In this document: positions 9,601 to 19,612 of the stretch, one piece after another
Layout: the number at the start of each line of letters is the position of its first letter
Numbering within the stretch: the first letter of the stretch is position 1
Assembly: GCA_049999805.1 (NCBI GenBank)
Contig: JBNGIO010006379.1
Coordinates: 670,546-703,413 of the forward strand
From: Folioceros fuciformis
Taxonomy: Eukaryota; Anthocerotophyta; Anthocerotopsida; Anthocerotales
Length of the DNA stretch: 32,868 bases
Direction: 5' to 3'
Position numbers and translations under genes: made by a program
The notes under the pieces: generated by a model
The model's database searches: none
The model's input: only the letters and a program-made list of their open reading frames with translations
Told to the model about the DNA's origin: nothing

Positions 9601-11901
9601 CTACAATCTTTTGCACATGTGCGAGTAACCTGCTTTCTTCAGTTCAGTGCGCAAAAATCTGAGTAGATTAACGATCATGATGTTGTACTGACGTTTGTGG
9701 TCACCCACAGCAAATGTATGTATCTGTTGCTTGTGCTCGATCCAGCTCTGGCCGGGCTTCTTGGTTGCGATAACACTCTGTCCGGACTGATCAACCCAAA
9801 ATGCAGACTCCCTCATTCCAGCATCAGCATATATGCTGGACATGAGCACGTACGCTGCTGCATGCCTGGGGTCCAAATCCATGACAGCATCGAAGGCACG
9901 CTTTGCGAGCACCACATTGCAATGCTTTCGACAAGCACTCAGCAGGCACAACCACACTGCCAGGTCAGGTGGCATTGGCATTTGCGAGACCATCTGTGCT
10001 GCACTGCTCAAGAGTCCTGCACGGCCCACCAGGTCGATCACACACGCATAATGATCCACCTCTGCAAAAATGCCATGATCTCTCGTCATGCTCTGGAAGT
10101 ATGCGAGGCCCCTGTCCACCATGCCAGCATGACTACATGCAGACAGGAGGGCTGTGAATGTGAGTGCGTTAGGCCTCACACCTGCTGTCTTCATGTGCTC
10201 GAAGCTTGCCATGCTCATCTTACTGTCACCCAGTCGTGCGTACCCACAGATCAGTGCTGTCCAGGGCACCACGTCTGGCTGGTGCAACGAGTCAAACACT
10301 CGTTGAGCATCCACCATGCTCCCACATTTGCCATATGCATGGATGAGGCTGGTTGCCATAGAGCTTTTGGATTCCAATCCATTGTTTACGATACCATGGT
10401 GGACTTGCGCACACACATCTAGCGCTCCTACACAGCTGCATGCTTCTAGCACTGACACAAATGTTGACTCATTCGACTTCACACCTTCTGCTTGCATCTG
10501 CCCATAGGCTTGGAGAGCCTTATCTCCTTGCTCCTGGTGCGCATAACCTGCAATCATGGCTGTCCATGACACCACATCGCGGTGTGAAAGCCTTTCAAAC
10601 ACCTGTTCCGCATCCTTGATGCTCCCGCATTTTGCGTACATGCTAACCAAAGAGTTGGCGACAAAGATGTCTCGTTCAAAGCCGCATGAACTTGCCCCAG
10701 CATGGATTTTCCTGCCCGTCTGCAGTGCCCTCACCTTCACATATTGCCCATCCACCATCATGCTTTCCTCCTTCCCTGCAAGGCTGCTGCAAGCTTGGAG
10801 AGCACTGACAAATGTCCTTGCGTTTGGCCTGACCCCGTCATTTTGCATCCTCACAAAGAGCTCCAGGGCTATGTCTCCTTGGTCCTGCTGGGCATTTGCT
10901 GCTATCATGGCAGTCCATGTCACAACATCACGCTGGGACAATTTTTCGAACACATGTTCCGCGTCCTTGATGCTCCCACACTTGGCGTACACGCTGACTA
11001 AAGTGTTGCCAACGAAGATATCGGTCTCAAATCCCCGAACTCTGGCGCTAGCATGTATTTCTCGTCCCTTCTGGAGGGATGACACCTTCAAAAACTGCCC
11101 ATCCACAAATGTGCAGTCCTCTGTATCCGCAAGACTGCCGCATGCTTGCAGAGCACTGACAAATGTTCTTGCTGTGGGCGTGATCCCTTCCAGTTGCATT
11201 CGCCGATATATTTCCAAAGCCTCAGCTCCTTGCTCCTGCTGTGCATGTGCCGTAAGTATTGCATTCCACGACACTACATCACGCTGGCACATTGCATCAA
11301 ACACCTGCTGAGCATCCTTGACGCTCCCACACTTGGCATACATGTTAACCAACGTGCTGCTAACAAACAAATCCGATCCGAACCCAAGTTTGAGAGCAAG
11401 AGCATGAATTTGCCTGCCTTGCTCAAGGTCTTCCAACTTGCTGCAGGCTTTCAGTAAGCTGACAAACGTATACCTGTTGGGCTGCACGCCTTCTCTTTTC
11501 ATCTGCTCAAAGAATGACAAAGCATCCTGGCACAGCCCCCTGTCGATATAACCTGAGATGATGGCTGTCCAAGACAAAATGCTTGGGTTCGGCAGCCTGT
11601 TGAATAGCTGGATCCCATCTTCAAGGCCCCCGCACTTCACCAACGTGGCCACGACAACGTCGCACACCCCTCTGTTAGTTTCCAGCCCATGTGCAACCAG
11701 CTGAGCATGAACCAACTTGGCCTGCGCGAGGCTTTTGCGTTTCATACACACCTGCAAAAGACTCCTGTACGTCTGAATAGAGGGCTTACTTCCCTGCTGG
11801 TCCCCTCGGAGCAGGGCAAACAGCTCCGTGCCCGCCCATGCCCAGGAGTCTAAGTCATGGGCAGATGAAGACGATGTTGTGCAACGGAAGGCCATCCCCA
11901 C
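9601..11901 (-). CDS. PLS-class pentatricopeptide repeat protein with E domain, no DYW
   Basis: Sequence-specific organelle RNA-binding protein, probably an RNA-editing site factor. It is a single uninterrupted exon of 766 residues, as is usual for plant PPR genes. PLS repeats run from about residue 40 to 640 with the typical signatures (YAKCGS.KDA..VF, DVVSWTAMIA, PNARTFVSALQACSSL, TALLSACSHAGMVDRG). The C-terminus keeps E-type segments (PPDLAVWLCLLSACRKH, SWIEHKQQIHTFAVGDHKRQ) but stops about 25 residues later at MCKRL, so the DYW deaminase domain is absent; any editing role would need a partner. Two L-type repeats carry an extra insertion with VDGQ..KV..LQ.GR.IHA, at about residues 260 and 380. 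The N-terminus (MAFRCTTSSSSA) is weakly transit-peptide-like; target organelle is not clear. Confidence 0.93.
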   Translation of the reverse strand: MGMAFRCTTSSSSAHDLDSWAWAGTELFALLRGDQQGSKPSIQTYRSLLQVCMKRKSLAQAKLVHAQLVAHGLETNRGVCDVVVATLVKCGGLEDGIQLFNRLPNPSILSWTAIISGYIDRGLCQDALSFFEQMKREGVQPNRYTFVSLLKACSKLEDLEQGRQIHALALKLGFGSDLFVSSTLVNMYAKCGSVKDAQQVFDAMCQRDVVSWNAILTAHAQQEQGAEALEIYRRMQLEGITPTARTFVSALQACGSLADTEDCTFVDGQFLKVSSLQKGREIHASARVRGFETDIFVGNTLVSVYAKCGSIKDAEHVFEKLSQRDVVTWTAMIAANAQQDQGDIALELFVRMQNDGVRPNARTFVSALQACSSLAGKEESMMVDGQYVKVRALQTGRKIHAGASSCGFERDIFVANSLVSMYAKCGSIKDAEQVFERLSHRDVVSWTAMIAGYAHQEQGDKALQAYGQMQAEGVKSNESTFVSVLEACSCVGALDVCAQVHHGIVNNGLESKSSMATSLIHAYGKCGSMVDAQRVFDSLHQPDVVPWTALICGYARLGDSKMSMASFEHMKTAGVRPNALTFTALLSACSHAGMVDRGLAYFQSMTRDHGIFAEVDHYACVIDLVGRAGLLSSAAQMVSQMPMPPDLAVWLCLLSACRKHCNVVLAKRAFDAVMDLDPRHAAAYVLMSSIYADAGMRESAFWVDQSGQSVIATKKPGQSWIEHKQQIHTFAVGDHKRQYNIMIVNLLRFLRTELKKAGYSHMCKRL

Positions 11902-12452
11902 ACCACACTAGCATCCCTGACAACGTGGGTTGTGCCATTGGAGTGTGGGCTGAGGTAGATGCCAGGATCCCCAGCTGCAAAATGGGGTAGCATCCCAACG
12001 CATGTGAGCCACAGGCGCACGTATGCCTCCAAAGGCCCCCCTTTGGAAGTCTTCCCTACATGCTCCCACACCATGCATGGCAGATGCGAGAAGAGGCGCC
12101 GGCCGCTCCATCATGCTTGGACTCGTGTTGCTCATTCACCCGGATTGTTCGATTAAAAAACCACACACCTAACCCCGAAAGCTGCAGACCTGGTCCCTGC
12201 GAGCTGGAATACTGAACGGAAAAGGAATAGCAAGTGGGCAAAAGCCTGGTCACTAGGAAGATACTCATTGGCCCCTCCCCAGTGAGGCACAGCACCTTAT
12301 TCCCGGGCCACTTATTGACTTGCCTATGCAAAGGGATTGAGAACTTGAACTCCCGCCTTCAGCAGTTTAGCACATCTCGCGTCCAGAGTATCCGGCGCCG
12401 CGCAATCCGAGCCCAGAAAGCAATTTTCGGACAGCAGGGATACGAGAGATCC
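11902..12452. promoter_or_regulatory. Divergent intergenic region between PPR and VIT genes
   Basis: The 550 bases between the two divergent start codons must hold both promoters and leaders. I see no clear TATA box. The segment 12234-12452 is open in the same frame as the iron transporter and could be translated as an Arg-rich N-terminal extension (see that gene). Confidence 0.5.
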
Positions 12453-13676
12453 ATGTCTCTCGACGGGCCTCTTCTGGGAGGCCATGTGGAGAAGCACTTC
12501 ACGGCGGGGGAAGTTGTGCGAGATATCGTGATCGGCATGTCGGATGGGCTCACGGTGCCCTTCGCCCTTGCCGCTGGTCTTTCAGGAGCTGCCACTCCTG
12601 CCAGGATCGTTGTGACTGCCGGGCTCGCGGAGGTGGCCGCGGGTGCAATTTCCATGGGCCTGGGCGGGTGTGCTCTCCACTCTCTTTCCTTATGCTGTGG
12701 ACTGGTTTCTGTTATGAAAAATGGTACTCTAGGTAAGGATCATGCCGGTGATTGAACTTTTGTTGATGATCCGCTTTATTTGGAGAGAAGATCTGCCTGC
12801 TTGGGCTTTCCTTCACGCCGCGATCAGCGGTAGACAACTCTGTAGATAACGAGGTGTGCTTATATCACGAGTCAGACACAGAAGCCCTTAAGATTTGACA
12901 CAGAGCCATGAATCCAGGTACCTGGCAGCTAAGAGTGATGCAGATCATTACAACAGTGAACGCAAACGAGAGCAAGAAGAAATTGTGACGGTGCCAGATG
13001 TTGGTGAGGAACACCTGCCCTGACGATATGACTGTTGTTGCCAAGTGGTCAAATGCCTGTAACTCCAGAAAGCTGACTTGTGCTTTTTGCTCCCGCAGAA
13101 GCCGATGAAGTCGCTGAAATCCTGCAGAATTTTGGCTTGACGGCTGAGGAGTGTCGACCAGTGGTTGCGGCACTTCGGAAGCGTCCGGAGGTGTGGCTGG
13201 ATTTTATGATGAGGTATCTATCTCCTCCGGGCGACGTAGCATTGAGCTTCGTACTTAATCGCTACGCGTCCTCGTGTGTTTCAGGGTTTTTCCGCAAGCG
13301 CGTGGCTGGCACACGCCCATACTAACAGATTTGATGCCACGAAACCTCTTGATGAGACGGCTGCTTTTTTTGGTGCAGGTTCGAACTGGGATTGGAAAAG
13401 CCTGAGCCAGGAAGGGCTATGCAGAGTGCCTTTACGATCGCATTGGCCTACGTCTGTGGGGGTTTGGTTCCTCTCCTCCCCTACATGCTCATATCCGAAG
13501 TCGATAAGGCGTTAAAGGTTTCAGTGGCATTCACCATTGTTGCCTTGCTCATTTTCGGGTACGTCAAAGGCAAGTTCACGGGCGCCAAGCCTTGGTGGAG
13601 TGCTGTCCAAACAGCCTGCATTGGGGCTGTTGCTAGCGCTGCAGCTTACGGTATTGCCTCCCTGATCGGAGGCTAA
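12453..13676 (+). CDS. VIT1: Vacuolar iron transporter, VIT/CCC1 family
   Basis: Tonoplast Fe2+/Mn2+:H+ antiporter. Exons 12453-12667, 12918-13003, 13099-13213 and 13379-13676 give 237 residues in consistent phase. Transmembrane helix 1 and its conserved lead are present (EKHFTAGEVVRDIVIGMSDG, LTVPFALAAGLSGA), then EVAAGAISMGLGGYLAAKS. The cytosolic Glu-rich metal-binding segment (DADHYNSERKREQEEIV, then EADEVAEILQNFGL) and WLDFMMRFELGLEKP follow, before the last helices (RAMQSAFTIALAYVCGG, ASAAAYGIASLIGG). The donor after 13003 (GTGAGG) was preferred over GTGCCA at 12991 because only it restores phase and family length. The start chosen matches the usual N-terminus; an in-frame ATG at 12234 with no stop between would add 73 Arg-rich residues. 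It groups with plant VIT1 rather than the shorter nodulin-21-like VTLs, which lack the metal-binding segment. Confidence 0.95.
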
Positions 13677-13910
13677 GAAAGTTGTAGGTACCGTCACCTG
13701 GTGACAAACGGAACATCGGGACGAGCAATGCCGATGTACTGTCCTCCCACAACGAACAAGTCTCGCCAGTTGGAATCGGGACGAGCTATGCGGATCTGCT
13801 ACGGTAGAGAACAAGTCACGCCAATTAGATTGGCGATGCCTATAATTTACTTGCTTCATACTTTGGGTACTGTGCACCTCGTGTTTGGCAGCCTGGAACC
13901 TATCCCACAC

Positions 13911-14510
13911 TTTTGATGCCGTGGTAGAGGCACGGATGGTGGCAAGACTGTACACGTTTTCAACAACGCACGCAGGGGAACAGACGGCGGGGCCGTTCTG
14001 CCTGGTGAAGGTGTCTCGGCAATAGCACATTGTAAAAAAATTGCGAGTGCCCCTAAAACTGACATCATTCCGCGATTGAAGGCCTCTCCTACTTGTTAAG
14101 GCTCTTCCGTACGTCCCTCTATGTCCGTAAGTGATACACATTTTTCACTATCATTTGCTGCCGGCCTTTGAGTGCAATGCAAGTGCGAACCATGTTTGGA
14201 AGGAGCAACGACCAAGTTGAAAGTATAAAACACTTCAGAAGCCATGGGAGAGGAACGGATAGCGGCAAGGCGGAAAAAAATTTCAGTAATGCACTGGATA
14301 CAGATGACGGGGCCGTCCGTCCTACGATAAACTATGCCAGGTGAAGCTTCTCCAGCTACAGCCTATCCTGGTTTCACCACCAAAATGCAGTAGCAGAAAA
14401 TTGCGAGAGCCTCTCCTCCTGACATCATTCTGCTACTTGAGGGTCTCCTCCTTGCTAATGCGTGGTCTGCACTTCCCTTCCATCAGGAGTACACATTTAT
14501 CCGACGTCGA
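13911..14510. repeat. Diverged direct duplication of about 250 bp
   Basis: Segment 13911-14150 is repeated in degraded form at about 14240-14505. Shared landmarks in order are GATGCCGTGGTAGAGGCACG / AAGCCATGGGAGAGGAACG, ACGGCGGGGCCGT / ACGGGGCCGTCCGT, AAAAATTGCGAGTGCCCCT / GAAAATTGCGAGAGCCTCT, CTGACATCATTC in both, CTTGTTAAGG / CTTGCTAATG, and ACACATTT near the end. It lies between the 3' ends of VIT and delta-COP. No coding frame runs through both copies, so it looks like an old non-coding duplication or a pair of decayed small elements. Confidence 0.7.
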
Positions 14511-14581
14511 GGCAGGCTTCAATGCTCTCCTGCCTACCACCGTATGAAAACACCCACGTGTAATCACTGTCCGAGGCGACA

Positions 14582-17166
14582 TCACACAACTCGGTAGCTA
14601 TCAACCACCAGCCGGGTGGGCCCAGCGAATCTTGCAACCGTTCCAGTTTGCGTGTTCTTCACGGTGCCGACCTGAATTCAAACGATACAGATTCAGCAAT
14701 ATGCCACCGACAAAGTTGTCAACGGTGTCAAACAAATTTTAAATTGCCAAATGTCCTTTGTTTTACTATGCGTGTAGGCAACGGGCGCATACCTTGATAT
14801 CACAGAACGTCTTAGTGGCAGAGAATTTCACATCAATCGGGAAGAAGGCCGACGGATCTGCTGGTGGCACCACAAACTCCATGGTCCCACTATAGTTGTG
14901 GTGAAGTTTACCGACAGGAAGATGGTCAGATGTGTAACACACAGCAAAAGCGGAAGAAACTGGAATCACATAGATATGGTCCCTTACTTCCGATTCGTAT
15001 TATCAATCAAGGTGATGGACCATTCAAGGAGGGACTTTCGTGCATCATACCTGCCAGGACAAGATCCATCACTACAAAAAAGACATCGCTAATGTTTAGG
15101 GGATTTCACGTTTCTTCACTTACATCCATTCTCCATCAACCTGATTCATGCTTGGCGGATCCCGCAAAGGTGGCAAGGGTATGCTGATTACAACATTTTG
15201 CAGATCAAATGCTTTTGAGGCTTCATACTCAATGTTGATGTAACATTCTCCGCCGGAGACAGAGGGCCAGCAATTTACTGGAGACCACAATCCCACATCA
15301 GAGGTAGAGCTCACATCATGCAGTTCAGCTTTCTTGGCGCCAGGCTCAGAGCATTCAACACACAATTATGATCTCTAATGTTCAACAGTGAAACCCAACA
15401 GCCAAGCACTTACTGCCAAGAGGAACAAGAGAGTCCTGCTTGCTTTGCATTCGCCACTTCAATATGCCTGAGGGGCTACCAGTTGGAAAAGGTCTGTTTG
15501 GCTCCTTCAAGCCGAGTATATTCTCGGCTACATACAGGCCCTTGTCAATTAGGGGATGGGTCTTGAACTGGAAATTTCTGTTTTCACCCGTTTCAATCTG
15601 CAAAACTTGTTTCAAAGTGTCAGACCACCACACTTCTTTCACCCTGGATTGCATGGCATGCATCCTCAGGTTAGCTTTAGCAACCAGACAGAAAAAACCC
15701 TCCATGGGCCAAAAAAAAAAGTTTTTCATGCAAACCAGACCTGAACTTGTAGGAAGGCATCTTCTTGTCTTTGAACAACTAACGCCATTGCACCCTGCAC
15801 TTCAAATTTCTCTAGACCACCGTCCTTCTTCAAAGTGACGTCAAGCCTCTCTTCCACAGTAATAGTGATAGGATCTGTAGGGACAAAAGTTGTCTGCAAA
15901 GGCCCAGGTGCCGCATGCACATCCTCCACAATCACTTCACCTTCCGCCTTCAAGGATTCTAAGAACTGGTTTGCCTTCTGTGACTTGCCAAGCTTCATAC
16001 CAGCTCCCTTGGCCACAGCGGCGACAGGTTGTGTTGACCGTCCTGTAATGATGAAAGATCAGCTTATTAGGATGCACCAAGCACACCTAACCGGCATTTC
16101 TCCCTGAACAATATTAGAGGTTCCGCTAAAGGGAGAGGAGTAAGTGCAAACAACCTTTTGTTTTTACGAAGGGGTCTGGATCTAGGGCTGAGAGGAATCC
16201 CGAACTGCTCCCCAGATCACTTAAGTCACTGATGCCATTATCAAACCTGATGGCTCCCGAAGAGTTAACAGACGCAAAACCCCCTTTCAATTCCCGTTGC
16301 CTGTCACTCTGCAAGACCTGCATACACAATCATCCACTTCCTTAGCTTGGGCAACTTCTCTACAGTTTCAAAGCATCCTACAACGCAAAGCCAGCTAGGC
16401 AAAATCTCACAAGAAGTAAACGAAAAATCGAATTCAATACCTTGTTCTTATCAATCTCACTAGCCTTCCGCTTCATCACATCCTTAGTGTCGTTGATCTT
16501 GCTCTGGATAATCAGCTTGTGCAGTCTTTCCTCATGACTCTCCATTTCTGTGTATTGTTTAACTTGCGCCACAGTGACATTTTCCTTGTGGCCCAAAGAA
16601 ATGACCTCGTCAAAGGCAAAGATCAGCGTGAAGGCAACGGTGCAGATCTCCTCTTCGTCAAGTGTCGGGCAGTACTCCGGAACCTAATCCAGTAAAAAAC
16701 AAACCGAATTGAGCAGGGCATGACACCGCGTTCGCAAGACTGCTTCATCCCCGACGAGCGATAAAGATCGATTAAAACGATACCAGCTTCGACAAGAGCC
16801 TGAGCGTCTCCAAATCCTCCAGTATGTTACTCTGTTTGTTGGTCACAAGGAGGAGATACAAATTCTCCATCGGCTGATACACGTAGCGAACGTTCTCAGT
16901 CTCCACAAAAGTATGCTGCTTTCCACTCCCAACGAGCTTCGGGAAGGCAGCAAGCAGCCCTTCGATCCGTATCCTTGGCATGTCTACGAACTGCCGGGAA
17001 ACAAGAGCTGGCGCAACAGAAATAGAAGTCAGCATAGTCCGACCACCCTTACGTCAATTTGCCAAGACCTGACGGCCATAGATCCAGAGCAGAACCTGAA
17101 ACCAGTGGATCCAGATCGCGCACCTTTCCCGGTCTTGCTGATCACTGAAGCCGCTAGGACCACCAT
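14582..17166 (-). CDS. Coatomer subunit delta (delta-COP)
   Basis: Medium subunit of the COPI coat, which drives Golgi-to-ER and intra-Golgi vesicle budding in the cytosol. Ten exons in agreeing phase: 17166-17124, 17007-16784, 16683-16441, 16317-16155, 16042-15741, 15597-15414, 15277-15124, 15050-14988, 14889-14793, 14671-14582; total 520 residues, the normal family length. The N-terminal longin-like domain starts [14 protein letters not shown], then [15 protein letters not shown] and [21 protein letters not shown] charged linker follows ([11 protein letters not shown]). The C-terminal mu-homology domain has [53 protein letters not shown] and [16 protein letters not shown]. The acceptors before IETGENRN and INCWPSVS lie inside longer open frames and were fixed by family alignment. 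The extreme C-terminus ([13 protein letters not shown]) is only loosely like the plant consensus I remember. Confidence 0.95.
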
Positions 17167-17770
17167 GATGGCAGGCCGGAGAGCTCCTCGTGGGTGACGG
17201 CTCGATCTGCCGCACGGTTCTCCCTTCTACAAGCACCTTGCACGGCCTTGGTGTGTTTGTCCTCCTACATCTATGTTCCGCAACTAGACGCTCCTCTGCC
17301 CACTGGACACATTTCGTAACTTAATCGTGCAGTTTGGCTTTTGTATTTTTCACTTGTTTGCCCTAAGCGCTTACAAATGCCGCCCGTAAGGTAAGTCACT
17401 GGTAGACAACTTGTGCATGCTAATCTACATGCTAGAGTGCGTGTTAACGCATCCGATCCCTGAGATGCACTAAATGTTGGTAGCTGCCAAAAAACGGGGG
17501 GCCGGGCCAAGGCGTAGAATGCTGCGGGAATAGGAAGAGAGGAAATATGTATGCTGATTCATACAAATCTTTACGTCCAGGGCTACCTGAAAACCGTGAT
17601 CAGGTGCCAAAAACATCGATCAAGGCTCAACGAGTGTGCCAGTCCAGACATGGCTGATTGTCTACCGAGGATGCAAATTTTACAAAGGCACTGAAGCGTT
17701 GCGGCCAGCCCGATGAATTGCCTGCTGCAGGCTGGATGAGGATTGTGTGAAAGAACTGAAGAAGAGGCCA
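17167..17770. other. Intergenic region, delta-COP promoter and CSN8 3' side
   Basis: Both flanking genes run on the minus strand, so this stretch holds the delta-COP 5' leader and promoter (near 17170-17350) and the CSN8 3' UTR (up to 17770). The short frames present show no family motif. I see no TATA box or repeat worth naming. Confidence 0.4.
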
Positions 17771-18397
17771 CTAGTGCTCCAAGTGGAAAACATATTCGGT
17801 CAGGTTTTGCAAGTGACCCTTGTCCTTCTTCTGCTGCGAAGGAGGTGCCACCCGGGTAACACAGAGCATCCTAGTGGCGGGATCCAGCACCCAGCCGTGC
17901 TGCGCGGTGAAGGCCGCCGTGTCGTTCTCCGACAGCCCGAGGAACCTGGCAGCGTCCGCAATGCTGATGGTGGAGTAGGCCGTGGACAGGAGCTGGAAAA
18001 TTTTGCGCGAGTACTCCTCGGCCACAGCGCAAACCACAGACTGCACATCCGGACTCCAATTAAAGCCGCGCAGCGCTTCGTGCACCCCAGCGTGATCCCT
18101 GATCCACATGCACTGCCCGATCCTCCATGCGGCCACCACTTCCGGCTGATTCTGCTTCACCTGCGCCGGAATCTGCTTCCACACGAACCTGGCCGAGTCC
18201 AGGTCCTGCACAGCCACATGAGCAAGGATGTGTACTGCATAAGGCCAGTCCTGCGGCTTGACGCGCCCCGCTGCCAGACCCTCCAACTCCAAGGTGTCGC
18301 AGATGGCCGCCAGGTCCTTGAATCGCCTAGCTTGGATGGTCTCGTGGATCGCGTTGAGGCTCATGTCTGCGCCCGATGACGCGGCGGGCACACCCAT
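17771..18397 (-). CDS. CSN8: COP9 signalosome subunit 8 (CSN8), intronless
   Basis: Small PCI-family subunit of the COP9 signalosome, which removes NEDD8/RUB from cullin-RING ligases in the nucleus. One open frame of 208 residues covers the whole protein. It includes DWPYAVHILAHVAVQDLDSA, RFVWKQIP, QPEVVAAWRIGQ, ALRGFNWS, FQLLSTAYSTISIADAARFL, GLSENDTAAF and the invariant end LTEYVFHLEH. The start gives a short leader of 11 residues before the conserved MSLNAIHE; the Met at codon 12 is an alternative. The same gene in Arabidopsis, as I recall it, has several introns. None is seen here although neighbouring genes keep theirs, which suggests a retrocopy or complete intron loss. The frame is intact and all conserved segments remain, so it looks functional. 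Confidence 0.95.
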   Translation of the reverse strand: MGVPAASSGADMSLNAIHETIQARRFKDLAAICDTLELEGLAAGRVKPQDWPYAVHILAHVAVQDLDSARFVWKQIPAQVKQNQPEVVAAWRIGQCMWIRDHAGVHEALRGFNWSPDVQSVVCAVAEEYSRKIFQLLSTAYSTISIADAARFLGLSENDTAAFTAQHGWVLDPATRMLCVTRVAPPSQQKKDKGHLQNLTEYVFHLEH

Positions 18398-18593
18398 GGC
18401 GTTCCTCGACTATGTTCCCGTCATGTAAAGTTGCCGTTTCCGGAGACAGGTCTAGGTGAACATTTTACAATTTAGGGCTAGGGCACATATGTACAAAGCC
18501 CTGTTGCCCGATTGCTTGATTCTCTTTTCGCCGGCCACAGGCTATCAGTCTCTGCGACTACTGGGTGCGGGGCGCGGCCGCGCTTCGGGAATC
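18398..18593. promoter_or_regulatory. Bidirectional promoter of CSN8 and eL32 with telo-box
   Basis: Only 196 bases separate the two divergent start codons. A telo-box-like TTTAGGGCTAGGG lies at 18471-18483, about 110 bases before the eL32 ATG. Telo-boxes (AAACCCTAA) are a known feature of plant ribosomal-protein promoters, so it most likely serves eL32. Confidence 0.6.
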
Positions 18594-19285
18594 ATGGTGA
18601 CTCCTTTAGTGAAGCGGGTGGTGGTGAAGAAGCGCGTGAAGAAGTTCAAGCGCATGCAGTCTGATCGCAAGATCTCTGTGAAGGTGAGTTCCTCGAACCC
18701 AGGGTTTAAGAGCACGCGGCTTGAGTTTTTCCCCTTCGCTGGCTGTGGTGTGGTGATGGATTGGGTTTGCGAGGCGTCCTGCTTTTTCGGAGTATGATAT
18801 GGTTTGCTGAGGCGTATCGGGTTGGGGACTCAGGTGGTTGGTTGATTGATAACTGGCTGTGCTATCCAGGAGAACTGGAGACGGCCGAAGGGTATTGATT
18901 CCCGCGTGAGGAGAAAGTTCAAGGGAACGACTTTGATGCCTAACATCGGTTACGGCTCAAACAAGAAGACCCGACATGTGCTTCCCAGCGGGTTTGTCAA
19001 GTTCCTTGTGCACAACGTGAAGGAGCTGGAGCTGCTGTTGATGCACAACAGGTGTGTCACGTATGTTGTGAAGCATTTTTGTATCATTTTCTTTGCGTGT
19101 GTTGCAAAGGGAGTAGGGTTTATTCGGGAATTTACACTGTCCTTCTTACGTGCAGGAAGTACAGTGCAGAAATTGCCCACAACGTGTCAACTGCGAAAAG
19201 GAAGGCCATTGTCGAAAGGGCTCAGCAGTTGAACGTCGCCGTGACCAATGCCTCTGCTCGTCTTCGCAGCCAGGAGGATGAGTAG
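18594..19285 (+). CDS. RPL32: 60S ribosomal protein eL32
   Basis: Component of the large cytosolic ribosomal subunit. Exons 18594-18683, 18870-19051 and 19156-19285 give 133 residues, the usual length. Conserved segments are [76 protein letters not shown] and [19 protein letters not shown]. Junctions are phase 0 (K|E) and phase 2 (R). The very basic composition fits rRNA binding. The sequence downstream turns into a tandem repeat that may overlap the 3' UTR. Confidence 0.97.
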
Positions 19286-19435
19286 CCAATTTTTGTTTGT
19301 TAGGTCTTTCAGCCCGTTTCTGTGGAAACAGTGTTGCGTATTTTTTTTTAGTGGTGGCAGGGTCCTGTCCTCTCGCCATCTCTTTGAAACGAGGCATCGT
19401 GTTTTGCTTTCTCTAAGCAGTGTCTCTCCTCATTG

Positions 19436-19612
19436 CTTGACCGTGTAGCCCCTTGAGTCTTTCCAAAACCTGTTTGCTTGACCGTGTAGCCCCTTGAGTC
19501 TTCGCAAAACCTGATTGCAAAACCTGATTGCTTGACCGTGNNNNNNNNNNTTGAGTCTTCGCAAAACCTGATTGCAAAACCTGATTGCTTGACCGTGGAG
19601 CCCCTTGAGTAC
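19436..19612. repeat. Tandem repeat with an assembly gap, 3' of eL32
   Basis: Units read TTGCTTGACCGTGTAGCCCC followed by TTGAGTCTTCGCAAAACCTGA, about 40-60 bp each; a sub-unit GCAAAACCTGATT is itself doubled. At least three units are visible, separated by ten N at 19541-19550. The fixed-size N run inside a repeat implies that the true copy number is unknown. Confidence 0.85.

Noticed and set aside
10556-11311. Plus-strand frame of 251 codons inside the PPR gene
   Set aside because: Antisense shadow; its apparent internal repeats come from the PPR repeats on the other strand.
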